NCBI GenBank assembly: GCA_965197545.1
Contig: CBDANJ010000008.1
Coordinates: 868,001 to 932,000, forward strand
Length of the DNA stretch: 64,000 nucleotides
From: CATOSP01 sp965197545
GTDB taxonomy: Bacteria; Chloroflexota; Dehalococcoidia; Lucifugimonadales; UBA3495
Direction of reading: 5' to 3'
The first letter of the stretch is position 1. Each line of letters opens with the position of its first letter. The position numbers and the translations under genes were made by a program. Of the stretch, positions 49,888 through 57,977 are shown piece by piece. The notes beneath the pieces were generated by a model. That model saw only the letters and a list, made by a program, of their open reading frames with translations, searched no databases and had not been told where the DNA came from.

Positions 49888-50706
49888 TCACCCCGCCAAC
49901 TTCCTGTAGGGCTCCAGGAGCAACCGCACGTCGGTGTCCAATTCCGAGTCGACGAAGAAGGGTTCGAAGTCGGCGGCGCGTGTCCAGATGCGGGCCGCCT
50001 GGATAAGTGTGGCTCGTTCCACCGCAGGGGGCCACCTTAGAATGAAAACCCCGGCGCCCGAGGCGTGGCCAATGGGCGAGGTCCCGTTAAGCCCACGGGT
50101 TACGGTCATCATGTTGTCCTCGATGCCGGTAACCAACATCTGCTCCGTCCCGGCCATTAACGTTTGGCCGATCTGGAATTGCGTCCCGTCGGTTACGTTC
50201 AGGGCGCCGTCAGCTTCCGCCGCCGCGCCTTCCAGGGTTGCGCCGCCGGTTTCTTTGAACTGCCGGTACCCCCAGGTCCCCGCTACCTCGTAGCGTTGTT
50301 CCCCCGCGGTGAAACACGACCTGCGCCCTCCACTCCGCACCCGGACCGCCGAATATGGGACGCCCCAATGGGTGGAGGGCGAGGTGTTGTAGGGTTCGAG
50401 CAGGTAGTCTGTCGCGGCCCACACGTCTTCGAAGCTCCCCTCGCCGTTGGGGTCCTCCTTCACCGTATCCAGCGACACCAGATCAGGGACCAACAACCTG
50501 GGCGACCCGGAGCCATCGAGACGCAGCGTTTGAGTTCGTGGGTAGAAGTGCCGGTTGCAGTAGTGGTCGGTCCAGTCGGACATGGCCAGAAGTAGTTGAA
50601 ACAGCTCGTCGTCGTCATCGGTCCCAGCGGCGGGGTCCTTGAGCAGGCTGTCGTCTTTGAGCTTGGTCAGGTCTCCGTAAACCGACCGGTATGCTTCTCG
50701 GCCCAT
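49888..50706 (-). CDS. Phage head-tail connector-like protein
   Basis: 272 residues. The N-terminal helical part (DELFQLLLAMSDWTDHYCNR, then FYPRTQT) and a C-terminal helix (PAVERATLIQAARIWTRAAD) match the gp6/head-completion (Phage_connect) pattern, here with a beta-rich insert (about 135-225, including GAAAEADGALNVTDGTQFQI and MMTVTRGLNGT, similar to phage baseplate or decoration beta modules). Such proteins close the portal vertex. It is the last gene of the capsid cassette and starts two bases after the stop of the preceding gene. Recognition of the class is good, exact family less so. Confidence 0.65.
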   Translation of the reverse strand: MGREAYRSVYGDLTKLKDDSLLKDPAAGTDDDDELFQLLLAMSDWTDHYCNRHFYPRTQTLRLDGSGSPRLLVPDLVSLDTVKEDPNGEGSFEDVWAATDYLLEPYNTSPSTHWGVPYSAVRVRSGGRRSCFTAGEQRYEVAGTWGYRQFKETGGATLEGAAAEADGALNVTDGTQFQIGQTLMAGTEQMLVTGIEDNMMTVTRGLNGTSPIGHASGAGVFILRWPPAVERATLIQAARIWTRAADFEPFFVDSELDTDVRLLLEPYRKLAG

Positions 50707-50708
50707 GA

Positions 50709-51086
50709 TTAAGGCTCCTCGCTGTATTCGATGATGATGCGGTGGGCGTGAGCCGGCGCGCTTCCGCGCCAGCGGCCGCTAAGGACTTCGTCGCGCAGCC
50801 CCCGGGGACCTTCCCCGCGAAGGTAAGTCCGGGTAGAGTCCGACCCATTGTTCGGGACGCTCAAAATGTCTATCCCTTTCTTCAGGTCCGAGATTAGAGT
50901 TCTACCTTCCCCGAAATATAACTCCCAGAGATGGCGTCCGTCCGGCTTTTCCTGAAGCACCCTGACCCGCACCAGGCGGATGCGGTAACCCTTGCTTGGC
51001 GCAAGGACAGTTTGCCTGTCGGTCACCGTAGAGGAACTGATGTCCCGGACCTTTAACACGTAGGCGCGGCGGCGGACGGTGGGCAT
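50709..51086 (-). CDS. Capsid-cassette protein, paralogue B (unknown)
   Basis: 125 residues, homologous over most of its length to the neighbour at 51086-51484: shared pattern GYRIRLVRVRVLQEK / GKRIRVLRVRAIQEY, then LYFGEG / VYFGTG, GPRG-RDE-LSGRW-GSA and IIEYSEEP / LVEYTEES. Likely beta-rich; possibly a decoration or head-fibre protein, but no family is recognised. ATG 51086 overlaps the stop of the paralogue, so they are translationally coupled. Confidence 0.6.
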   Translation of the reverse strand: MPTVRRRAYVLKVRDISSSTVTDRQTVLAPSKGYRIRLVRVRVLQEKPDGRHLWELYFGEGRTLISDLKKGIDILSVPNNGSDSTRTYLRGEGPRGLRDEVLSGRWRGSAPAHAHRIIIEYSEEP

Positions 51087-51484
51087 CAGCTCTCCTCCGT
51101 GTACTCGACCAGGACTTCATGGGCGATAAACGAGGCGCTCCCCATCCACCTGCCGCTAAGCGCCTCGTCTCTTTCCCCGCGGGGGCCTTCATCTCTGAGG
51201 AAGACGCGGGTGGACCCCTGGCCGCCGTTGGGAATCTCCAGAGTGTCCACGGCCTTGCTGGGAACGGTGTCGATGCTGGCCCCGGTCCCAAAGTAGACCT
51301 CGTACAGGCGGCGTCCCTCGGCGTATTCCTGGATGGCGCGCACGCGCAGGACCCTGATCCGCTTCCCTTTGGCGGGCGTCGCGATCGTCTCCCTGAGATT
51401 GGAAGTGTTGGTGTCATGGGCGTTGAACAGTACGTCGTAGGGCCTTCGGCGTCTGAGAGCCCGGCGGGACCTGACGGTGGTCAT
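51086..51484 (-). CDS. Capsid-cassette protein, paralogue A (unknown)
   Basis: 132 residues; partner of the gene at 50709-51086, from which it differs by an N-terminal Arg-rich stretch (TTVRSRRALRRRRPYDV). The shared core suggests a duplicated beta-sheet structural protein of the virion-like shell. It overlaps the small membrane-protein gene upstream by four bases. No named family is recognised. Confidence 0.6.
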   Translation of the reverse strand: MTTVRSRRALRRRRPYDVLFNAHDTNTSNLRETIATPAKGKRIRVLRVRAIQEYAEGRRLYEVYFGTGASIDTVPSKAVDTLEIPNGGQGSTRVFLRDEGPRGERDEALSGRWMGSASFIAHEVLVEYTEES

Positions 51485-51690
51485 TTCAATAGCCGTCCCA
51501 GGCCCGCGCCGCCCAGGGCCGCGATGGCCGTGAGGGCCGCGGTCAAGGCGGTGCCGTTGATGCCCCGGTTGAGGGCATATCCCTCTACAGCCGTGATGGC
51601 CAGGATGCCAACGATCGGCAGGGCCGCGCCCCGGACCGGGACCTTGTCCTTGGGGACAGGAAGGGTAATTGACTTGAACCTGGTAAAGAT
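51481..51690 (-). CDS. Small membrane protein of the capsid cassette, no canonical start codon
   Basis: About 69 residues: FTRFKSITLPVPKDKVPVRG, then two hydrophobic helices (AALPIVGILAITAVEGYAL and GTALTAALTAIAALGGAGLG). Two short helices could suit a holin-like or anchor protein. A perfect AGGAGG ribosome site ends seven bases before an ATC codon at 51690; no ATG, GTG or TTG is in frame near it. The nearest in-frame TTG is 150 bases upstream inside the capsid gene. The start is therefore proposed as ATC, or the gene uses the distant TTG. Confidence 0.5.
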   Translation of the reverse strand: MFTRFKSITLPVPKDKVPVRGAALPIVGILAITAVEGYALNRGINGTALTAALTAIAALGGAGLGRLLK

Positions 51691-51763
51691 ATCCGCACCT
51701 CCTGGTTGTGTTGTGATTTCGGTCAGCCGGTCCGGGTTTTCGGAAACGGACCGGCCTCCTCCG

Positions 51764-53095
51764 CTAGAGTCCCGTGATGTTGTACTGGAGCGCTGTGTGG
51801 GTGGCGCTGGACCGGAACCCGCTGCGCTCCTGGAGGCCAATGCGGAAACTGACTACCATGATATTCTGCCGCTTCTGGGCGTCCCGCACGGTCTCGATGG
51901 CCAGTTCCCTCTTGAATCCGACGCGCCACTGACTGCGGTTGACGATGAGCAACCTGCCGGTATTGGCGGTGTTGCCGCCGCCGGTGACCTTCCCGTCGGC
52001 CTCGGCCAGCTTCATTTGTTCGGATACGATTACCGGGATGCCCTCCACCGCGCCCAGTTGGCCCGTGAGTACCGTCGCCTGTGGACCGAACTTGTCCAGC
52101 GTGCGGAAGCTGTCGATGCTCAACGCCCGGATGAACGTATTTACGTCGCAGATGTAGACTAACTCCGAAGGACGGACGCCGTATTTGCCCAGCTTGGCCC
52201 GGACCTGGTTGAACATGCTGTCGGACACCGCGCCGGAGTGGTCGTTGGCCTGGGAGGTGTTGTCCACCAGCGGGAGATGGAGGATTCCGTCGAACCCCAG
52301 GAGCCAGTGGCCCTTGCCGGCGTCACTGGTGGCGATGGTCGCTTCGTCGGCGTTGATGTTGTCCGTGGCGGTCGTGTCGGCGTTTAGCAAGACGTCGTCG
52401 ATCACCTCCCGGGCGTTTCGGAGCAGCCCGCGCCGCAATTCCTCCATCATCGCGATCACCGCGTCTTCGTCCAGGTCATAGGACCAGGGCACCTCGGCCA
52501 CCAACTCGTACGCGGTGAGGGTCTGCCGCGCCGTTGTCAGCGCGGTGCCGGTAACGGCGGAATTCTCCGTTCCGGGATACCAGTTGACGTCTCCCATCTG
52601 GAGCGGTATCTGGAAGGGGTTGCTGGGCATCTGGATGGTGTTGAACAGCGGGGCGACTGCGGTCTCCAGGTTCACGTCATCCCAAAGGGCGCGGGCTTCT
52701 TGAGTGTCCACCAGCTCGTCCCCGGAACCCGCCGTAGTGGAGTCCATGGCGGCCTTCACGTTGGACTGCCAATCTTCGAGCATTCTTGGGTTGAGGCCCG
52801 AAGGTTCGCGAAACTGGGCGGTCAACAGGCTGCGCACGCAGGCCAGGTCCAGCATATCCAGCCCCGTGTACTTTCCATAGGGAACCCTGGCGCGCTCCCC
52901 TCCGGCGAACCGGGAGAGGATAGAGCGCCTTTCGCCCTCGCGCCACATCTCCTGCACCCGGGATAGCTGGGACGCTATCCGGCCCACCTCTTCCTTGATC
53001 GGGGGAATCTCGGCGTCCATCTTCGACTGGTAATATTCCTTGATGGAGCCGATCTCGTCCTTGATGAGTTCCATGTCGTGCGTGCCAATAGTCAT
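51764..53095 (-). CDS. HK97-type major capsid protein
   Basis: 443 residues. ATG 53095 has AAGGAG seven bases upstream and begins a coiled delta-domain-like helix region (about 1-60, SIKEYYQSKMDAEIPPIKEE). The P and A domains follow: SAVTGTALTTARQTLTAYEL and VAEVPWSYDLDEDA are typical of HK97 shells; later VYICDVNTFIRAL and GAVEGIPVIVSEQM with a GFKRELAIETVRDAQKRQNI end pattern. The upstream gene is a prohead protease, as in phages. Family-level match is strong; encapsulin is disfavoured by the protease. Confidence 0.82.
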   Translation of the reverse strand: MTIGTHDMELIKDEIGSIKEYYQSKMDAEIPPIKEEVGRIASQLSRVQEMWREGERRSILSRFAGGERARVPYGKYTGLDMLDLACVRSLLTAQFREPSGLNPRMLEDWQSNVKAAMDSTTAGSGDELVDTQEARALWDDVNLETAVAPLFNTIQMPSNPFQIPLQMGDVNWYPGTENSAVTGTALTTARQTLTAYELVAEVPWSYDLDEDAVIAMMEELRRGLLRNAREVIDDVLLNADTTATDNINADEATIATSDAGKGHWLLGFDGILHLPLVDNTSQANDHSGAVSDSMFNQVRAKLGKYGVRPSELVYICDVNTFIRALSIDSFRTLDKFGPQATVLTGQLGAVEGIPVIVSEQMKLAEADGKVTGGGNTANTGRLLIVNRSQWRVGFKRELAIETVRDAQKRQNIMVVSFRIGLQERSGFRSSATHTALQYNITGL

Positions 53096-53110
53096 GTAAA
53101 TCTCCTTGGC

Positions 53111-53150
53111 ATGTTTTCGAAGGTTTGAGAAGGTTTGGGAATGTTTGCGA
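53111..53150. repeat. Four 10-bp tandem units in the capsid leader
   Basis: Four consecutive 10-base units of consensus AKGTTTNNGA (each with GTTT or GTTTT then GA) lie between the protease stop and the capsid start, one helical turn apart. They could be a regulator or packaging-type site. Confidence 0.6.
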
Positions 53151-53201
53151 ACGTAAGTTGGGGTATCTCTCCAGGTTTGGCGCCGTGCGGACCGGCGGTC
53201 A

Positions 53202-53855
53202 CTACCGCAGGCTGCGCAGCAGGCTAAGCACCTCGGCCAGTTGGTCCTGAGATAGACCATCTGTCGTATCGCTCCGCCGCAAGTACTCCGCCACCCTTGG
53301 AGCGGTGTCCAGGGCCTTCCGCAATGCGCTGCGGTTTGCGGGCACAGGCACCGCGCTGACCTCCAGCAACTCCTGCTCCAGGAAGCGGATTCCCAGGAAA
53401 GCTCCCGTCTTCTCGTCGCGCCGCTGCTCGTAGCGCAGAGGCTTGAAACCCACTGATACTCCCCGCTGGTAGCCGTCGCGGTAGAGCATGGCCACTTCCT
53501 GGGCGAAGTCTGTGGGAGCCCATTCCATCTGCGCCAACAGTTCATGTACGCCCTTCCAGACCCTTGCCGCTCGTCCAATGACCGGGCGGGCGTAATCGTG
53601 GGCCCAGAGGAATACCGGGTTCCGGTTGTAGTGGTCCAGCCGCCACCCGTCGGTCATTATCACGTCGCCGTGACGGTCCACCTCCTCGGTGGAAATAGCG
53701 AAGGTCATGCGCTGGTCCTGACCGGTGGCCGGTCCCGGGGGAGGGGCCTCGGTGCGCTTCCGGACAATGGGCGGTTCAACCAGTCCCCGGCTATGTGCGT
53801 CCAGTGCTTCCAAGAGCCTCTCCCGCTGCCAGGCCGGGCGTGTCGCGTCGTACAA
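53202..53855 (-). CDS. Prohead protease (HK97 family, U35)
   Basis: 217 residues. Caudoviricetes head-maturation proteases (peptidase U35) have His and Ser as core residues; here His86 in FLWAHD and Ser134 in GVSVGFKPL, with the conserved start of the domain FAISTEEVDRHGDVI and the end ELLEVSAVPVPANRSAL. Length is normal. It is the first gene of the capsid cassette, transcribed from the minus strand and preceded by a strong hairpin. Confidence 0.85.
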   Translation of the reverse strand: MYDATRPAWQRERLLEALDAHSRGLVEPPIVRKRTEAPPPGPATGQDQRMTFAISTEEVDRHGDVIMTDGWRLDHYNRNPVFLWAHDYARPVIGRAARVWKGVHELLAQMEWAPTDFAQEVAMLYRDGYQRGVSVGFKPLRYEQRRDEKTGAFLGIRFLEQELLEVSAVPVPANRSALRKALDTAPRVAEYLRRSDTTDGLSQDQLAEVLSLLRSLR

Positions 53856-53896
53856 TCGTCACCTCCTATTCGCGAATGAACACAGGCCGGAAAACA

Positions 53897-53926
53897 GAAA
53901 AAGACGCACTCTCGCGAGAGTGCGTC
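53897..53926 (-). terminator. Perfect palindrome with T run upstream of the prohead gene
   Basis: A perfect 24-bp palindrome (53903-53926, centre CGCG) is followed, on the minus strand, by a T run (53902-53897). It is an intrinsic terminator for minus-strand transcription entering the capsid cassette, or an insulator. Confidence 0.7.
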
Positions 53927-54340
53927 CCTCACCTGCATGGACCTGTGCCCCTGGCTGCGTGCCCCTTGCTGGTCTACTGGAATCGAGGTTAGAGAGCGGT
54001 CTTCCGGCGTGTCAACCGCCGTGTGACACTACCAGGATGATTGCAAAGTCAGGGAAGACGCTTGTCGCAATTCCCGCGAATGGGGGACTCCAAGTTGGAC
54101 ATGAGCTGGCTATGTCTCTACCCTTCAAGGTTGAGCAACTTTACAACCCCCCTGAAATGGCTCCGCACTGGTTATACACGGCAGCGAGTAAGCGCTAAAA
54201 TTTGCCTGGTTCCGGGGAGCTAAACTACACTGATGACAATCCCTACGGGTGCCTGGCAACTGTCCAATGGCCCCACGCATCCCTAGACTATCCTGGGGAC
54301 AGGCACATTAACGCCAAGTCGTACATCGCCTGTCCACTAA

Positions 54341-54440
54341 GAAACTATCTCAAAACTGAACGAACAGGCTTAGGCAGAGGCGAAATCCCCCTTTTGCGAA
54401 AGGGGGAGACGTTGGGGAAGCCTCGTTTTGAGATAGTTGC
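54341..54440 (+). mobile_element. MITE, copy C
   Basis: About 100 bp; ends CTATCTCAAAAC (54345-54356) and GTTTTGAGATAG (54425-54436) with the C5/G5 hairpin between. Same orientation as copies A, B and D. It is the only recognised feature in 53927-54775, a ~850-base region without a supported gene. Confidence 0.8.
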
Positions 54441-54775
54441 GAAGCTGGTCTGCACATGCGGAGACTATAACAACCACTCTGTACAAGAAACAGAGCAGCG
54501 GTTGGTTCAGGATCAAGAAGGTCTCAGAAGGCTTCTGCCCAGGCAACATAGCGGCGCGGCCAAGTTCAACCGACTGTCGCCCTAACCAGACTGGAAATGT
54601 CTTTCAAAATTATTTGATGAGGCACATCCTCACCTGGAAGTGCGATGAAGGCACCACCCACACATACAAATCCGTGAGCCTCTTTGAGATGCGGGTCGGC
54701 GATGTAAAATACGTAGCCAGATTCGGCGCTCAGAAACCTGATGTTGAGTGTAGGCGAAGGAGTTAACCTGCTCCT

Positions 54776-55627
54776 ATGTGGGAGACAGACAAAAGAGTCA
54801 AGGCCATTCTGAACTCGCCTATCGGGTGCGAGTTCCTGTCCATAGCCGCTGCGGAGGGCCTATCACCGGACGCCATAGTCGCACCTCGGAACGCTCTTTG
54901 GCTGGCTGCCTTCGCCACAGAAGAGATGACGAGATGGAGCCCCGGCCACGATGCCAACGTGGAACATGCGCTAGGGCAAGGAGAGCGGACCGCTCCCCTT
55001 GCCCATGCTGTACTAGAGCATCCCGGCAGCGCCTGGTGGTTTGAGTCCCTCGATTTGGACCACCAGGTCTGGATTGAGCACGGGAAGGAGCCTTTCTGCG
55101 TGGAACCCTTGGATGGCCCCCTGGACACTACCACTTGGCAGCGCCCACGGACGCCCCCAGACTGGTGGGAGCGGTATGCACAGAAGCCCAAGGGTCTCCA
55201 GTATACCTCTACGCTTCATGGCGAGAATGCTTCACTCCTCGTGGGCTATGACCACGGTGTGGGGGATCTAATCTCCTACTTCCCTATCAAGTGTTGGAGT
55301 CTGGTGGTCACGCCTGCCGTCAGGGTCTATGAAATTCATGGACCGAAGGACTGGCATGATCTGTGTGTCTCGTATCCGGCTAAGGGGGGACAGGATAACG
55401 GACAAGACGGTGAGTGGCTTGTGCCGGACTGGGGGGCGGCGGCCAGGGATTGGGACGGAGTACACCTGAGCCTTGGCGGACTCCTGACAGCGGAGCAAGT
55501 CCGGTACGAGTCGCCGGCAGGATGGTCAAAGCTTGACTCCTGGCACGCTGAGGAGACTTTTTGGTTGGGACCTATTGCCGCGAGGACCAAGCGTTTGCCC
55601 GATCATGAAAGAGGCGACTGGCCCTGA
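54776..55627 (+). CDS. Protein of unknown function (283 residues)
   Basis: No recognised family. Residues 1-50 are helical (SPIGCEFLSIAAAEGLSPDA), followed by many Trp, His and Asp residues (SAWWFESLDLDHQVWIEHGK, WHDLCVSYPAKG, VHLSLGGLLTAEQVRYESPA). The Trp-rich composition suggests a carbohydrate- or protein-binding surface, but that is a guess. No signal peptide or membrane helix. An AAGGAG lies 13 bases upstream of ATG 54776, a long spacing, so the start is not fixed. It follows the repeat-rich region after the capsid cassette. Confidence 0.55.
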   Translation: MWETDKRVKAILNSPIGCEFLSIAAAEGLSPDAIVAPRNALWLAAFATEEMTRWSPGHDANVEHALGQGERTAPLAHAVLEHPGSAWWFESLDLDHQVWIEHGKEPFCVEPLDGPLDTTTWQRPRTPPDWWERYAQKPKGLQYTSTLHGENASLLVGYDHGVGDLISYFPIKCWSLVVTPAVRVYEIHGPKDWHDLCVSYPAKGGQDNGQDGEWLVPDWGAAARDWDGVHLSLGGLLTAEQVRYESPAGWSKLDSWHAEETFWLGPIAARTKRLPDHERGDWP

Positions 55628-55780
55628 TCTTCTGTGAGTCCTTTGCCCCTGGCAAGGCACGAATCCGGGCTTACAGACCCATGCCCGTCATTGACCGGGG
55701 GTTCTTCCATGTGTTAGGCTCAGGCCAACAAACGACAGCAAATAATGCTGCCTGGTCAATCGACAAGGAGAGTTACGATA

Positions 55781-56161
55781 ATGCAGGTAACCGATCTGGC
55801 CATTGAAAAGCTCAGGGACGTCATGGTAGAGCAGGGTGAGTCCGAAAGCTCTCTTCGCGTGATTGCGATGCCCGCAGACCATGGCGGCGTCCAGTACATG
55901 CTTACCATGGAAAAGGAGACCCAGCCCGACGACACCGTGTTCAGCCTGGAAGGCGTGAACTTCCTGATGGACTCCGACAGCGCGCCCTTCCTGGAAGAGG
56001 CCACGATTGATTATGTCGAGAATTTCGGAGGCCAGGTGGGCTTCGTGATCAACAACCCGATGTTCTCCGGCGGCGGCTGTGGAAGCGGTGGGTGTGGTTG
56101 CGGAGGCGGCGGAGGAGGATGCGGCTGCGGAGGCGGTGGCTGCGGTTGCGGCGGCCACTAG
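55781..56161 (+). CDS. A-type Fe-S protein (HesB/IscA-like) with Gly/Cys-rich tail
   Basis: 126 residues from ATG 55781, with AAGGAG ten bases upstream. The HesB/IscA fold is clear: LAIEKLRDVMVEQG, a strand GVQYMLTMEKE, FLMDSDSAPFLEEATIDYVE and a final GFVINNPMFSG. In IscA/ErpA a Cys in the 'GGCSG' turn and a C-terminal CGC bind iron-sulphur clusters; here the first Cys is absent (DHGGVQY) and the CGC is replaced by a run of 30 residues of only Gly and Cys with one Ser and a final His. The tail has nine cysteines or so. It may store metals or several clusters. Confidence 0.8.
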   Translation: MQVTDLAIEKLRDVMVEQGESESSLRVIAMPADHGGVQYMLTMEKETQPDDTVFSLEGVNFLMDSDSAPFLEEATIDYVENFGGQVGFVINNPMFSGGGCGSGGCGCGGGGGGCGCGGGGCGCGGH

Positions 56162-56191
56162 ACTACCAACCCTTACAAGCCCGCTAACAGG

Positions 56192-56218
56192 AGAGGTCCC
56201 GTGTTCGGGGCCTCTTTT
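56192..56218 (+). terminator. Intrinsic terminator after the Fe-S gene
   Basis: A 10-bp stem with one G-T pair (56192-56201 with 56206-56215), a 4-base loop and a T run ending at 56218, about 30 bases after the stop. Confidence 0.82.
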
Positions 56219-56255
56219 GATTTTGCGGTCATTTCCGTCAGATCACCATCAATTC

Positions 56256-56284
56256 TTGACGCATCACGCGTCGCTACGCATAAT
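56256..56284 (+). promoter_or_regulatory. Promoter of the AAA ATPase/nuclease-like pair
   Basis: TTGACG (56256-56261) and CATAAT (56279-56284) are 17 bases apart. A GACGC/GCGTC inverted repeat lies between them. The leader to ATG 56460 is about 170 bases and lower in GC. A second candidate (TTACAA 56420-56425, CATTAT 56444-56449) lies close to the start. Confidence 0.5.
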
Positions 56285-56459
56285 CCCCAGCAGTCAACAG
56301 GGCAGCTAATCACCCACCTATCTAGTGGTCCAACTGCTTTGAAACGATGGGTTAAATTGAGCGGATCCGCATGTTATCCAGCTTTTGTAGGTAAACTCGA
56401 CAAGTTCAATTACCCCTCATTACAAATATTTCGCACTACTAGCCATTATCGCTAACACT

Positions 56460-57977
56460 ATGACAAAGATATCAGTAAAGAACATGGGCCCAATCGTGAG
56501 CGGGGAGGTAGACCTCAAGCCGCTCACGATCTTCATTGGCCCGAGCAACACGGGCAAGTCGTACCTGGCCACGGCCATTTACGCGCTGATGAAGGCGTTC
56601 GAAGGGGTTCCATTTAGGCAGGGCTCACAATTCGATAGGCAAAGCGACCGGGTGGTACGATATCGGGCCCCTGCTGCGAGACTTGGGAAACCGCCCGACG
56701 AAGTTTATGAACTGGTGAACGTTGTTCGTGATCGGGTGAGTCAGGAAAGCGAAGAAGCGTTTAACCCGCAGGAACTGACTGTGTCCCTTTTGCCCAAAGA
56801 AATGCAGTCACTCCTGAAGCAATCAACGCTACAGAGACTCGATTCATTTCGCAGTAGCGTCACTGATCAATTGCGCTGGGTATACGGAGACCCTTCCACT
56901 TTTGTAAGACGCGGAAGCGTGCCCAAAGATTTCAGGCTAACCATAGTGCGAGATGAACCGCGGTTAAACATGGGTATCACGTTAACGTCTTCGAACAACT
57001 TCATGCCTGAGTTCGATGTGTCCGAGGTGATGATACCGAATTTTATGGTCGCGCCGTGGCTATTCGTCCCCGAACTGAGCGAAGATACCATGTGGGACAT
57101 CTATTTTGACTTCTTTAGTCTATTGCCAGAAGTGGCAGCGGCAGATGTCCTTGGCCGATTGCCTCCTCAGAGTTTCTACCTGCCTGCGGCCCGATCTGGC
57201 ATTGCCCAAGGGTATAAGGTCGTGGCTGCGGAACTAATTCGCCAAACTTCGCGAACTGGCCCTGGTTTGATCGATTTTCCGACCTTGCCGGGGATCACTA
57301 CGGAGTTTCTGAGCAACTTGGTAAGCATGGACAAGAATCTGAGCATCCGCTCGCGCGATGATGAAGAATACGGCGAGTTCGTTAAGTCGATCGCCTTCTT
57401 CGAGAACAATGTCTTGAACGGTAGGATTGACCTCGATGACTCCGGTGGATTGCCCTATCCCCGAATAGTGTACGAACCGATGGGACCAGGAATACATTCT
57501 GGGAAATTCGCGTTAGGTTATACCTCCTCGATGGTTTCGGAACTGGCTCCGTTAGTTCTGTACTTAGTGTACTTAGTAAGCAAGGGGGACTTGCTGATCC
57601 TAGAAGAACCGGAGTCTCACCTGCACCCGGCAGCTCAGAGGCAAATGGCCCGCGGCATCGTCCGCCTGGTCAACGCGGGAGTAAAGGTCCTGATAACAAC
57701 CCACAGCGACTTGTTGCTTGCAGCTATAAACAACTTGTTGAGGTTGAGCTTTGCAGGCGAAGACAAGATCGCAGCGTTGGGATTCGAACCCGAAGACTGC
57801 CTGAGCCATGATGATGTCTCGGCCTATCGGTTCAGTTTGAACGAAGCGGTTGGTGGCAGTTTCGTTCACGAACTAGAAATCAGGCGCGACGTCGGAATCA
57901 ACGATGATGAGTTCGGAAGAGTAGTGAACGAACTTTACGATGAGACCATCGCAGTGGAGCAGATTCCAATCAGGTGA
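56460..57977 (+). CDS. AAA-family (AAA15/OLD-like) ATPase, candidate defence protein
   Basis: 505 residues. Walker A is GPSNTGKS at 27-34, right after MGPIVSGEVDLKPLTIFIG, the start pattern of AAA15/OLD-type ATPases (SMC/Rad50-like head). Walker B is LLILEEPESHLHP at 378-390, with the D-loop and H-switch TTHSDLL at 413-419. A hydrophobic SSMVSELAPLVLYLVYL signature helix precedes it. The middle (60-350) is unlike any family I recognise. Codon use is less GC-rich than neighbours, and there is no ribosome site before ATG 56460, which suggests acquisition. It overlaps the next gene by four bases. Relatives drive anti-phage systems (PARIS, Septu and others). Confidence 0.82.
   Translation: MTKISVKNMGPIVSGEVDLKPLTIFIGPSNTGKSYLATAIYALMKAFEGVPFRQGSQFDRQSDRVVRYRAPAARLGKPPDEVYELVNVVRDRVSQESEEAFNPQELTVSLLPKEMQSLLKQSTLQRLDSFRSSVTDQLRWVYGDPSTFVRRGSVPKDFRLTIVRDEPRLNMGITLTSSNNFMPEFDVSEVMIPNFMVAPWLFVPELSEDTMWDIYFDFFSLLPEVAAADVLGRLPPQSFYLPAARSGIAQGYKVVAAELIRQTSRTGPGLIDFPTLPGITTEFLSNLVSMDKNLSIRSRDDEEYGEFVKSIAFFENNVLNGRIDLDDSGGLPYPRIVYEPMGPGIHSGKFALGYTSSMVSELAPLVLYLVYLVSKGDLLILEEPESHLHPAAQRQMARGIVRLVNAGVKVLITTHSDLLLAAINNLLRLSFAGEDKIAALGFEPEDCLSHDDVSAYRFSLNEAVGGSFVHELEIRRDVGINDDEFGRVVNELYDETIAVEQIPIR

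Noticed and set aside
51119..52162. 347-residue plus-strand frame across the capsid cassette
   Set aside because: Antisense to genes with ribosome sites and overlaps; no domain pattern.
51764..53095. Encapsulin rather than phage capsid
   Set aside because: An adjacent prohead protease and a connector-like protein fit a phage shell; no cargo enzyme is beside it.
53096..53578. Longer capsid gene starting at 53578
   Set aside because: The extension runs over the prohead protease gene in another frame; ATG 53095 has its own ribosome site.
55781..56161. Gly/Cys tail as a RiPP precursor
   Set aside because: It is fused to a clear HesB/IscA domain and no maturation genes are adjacent.
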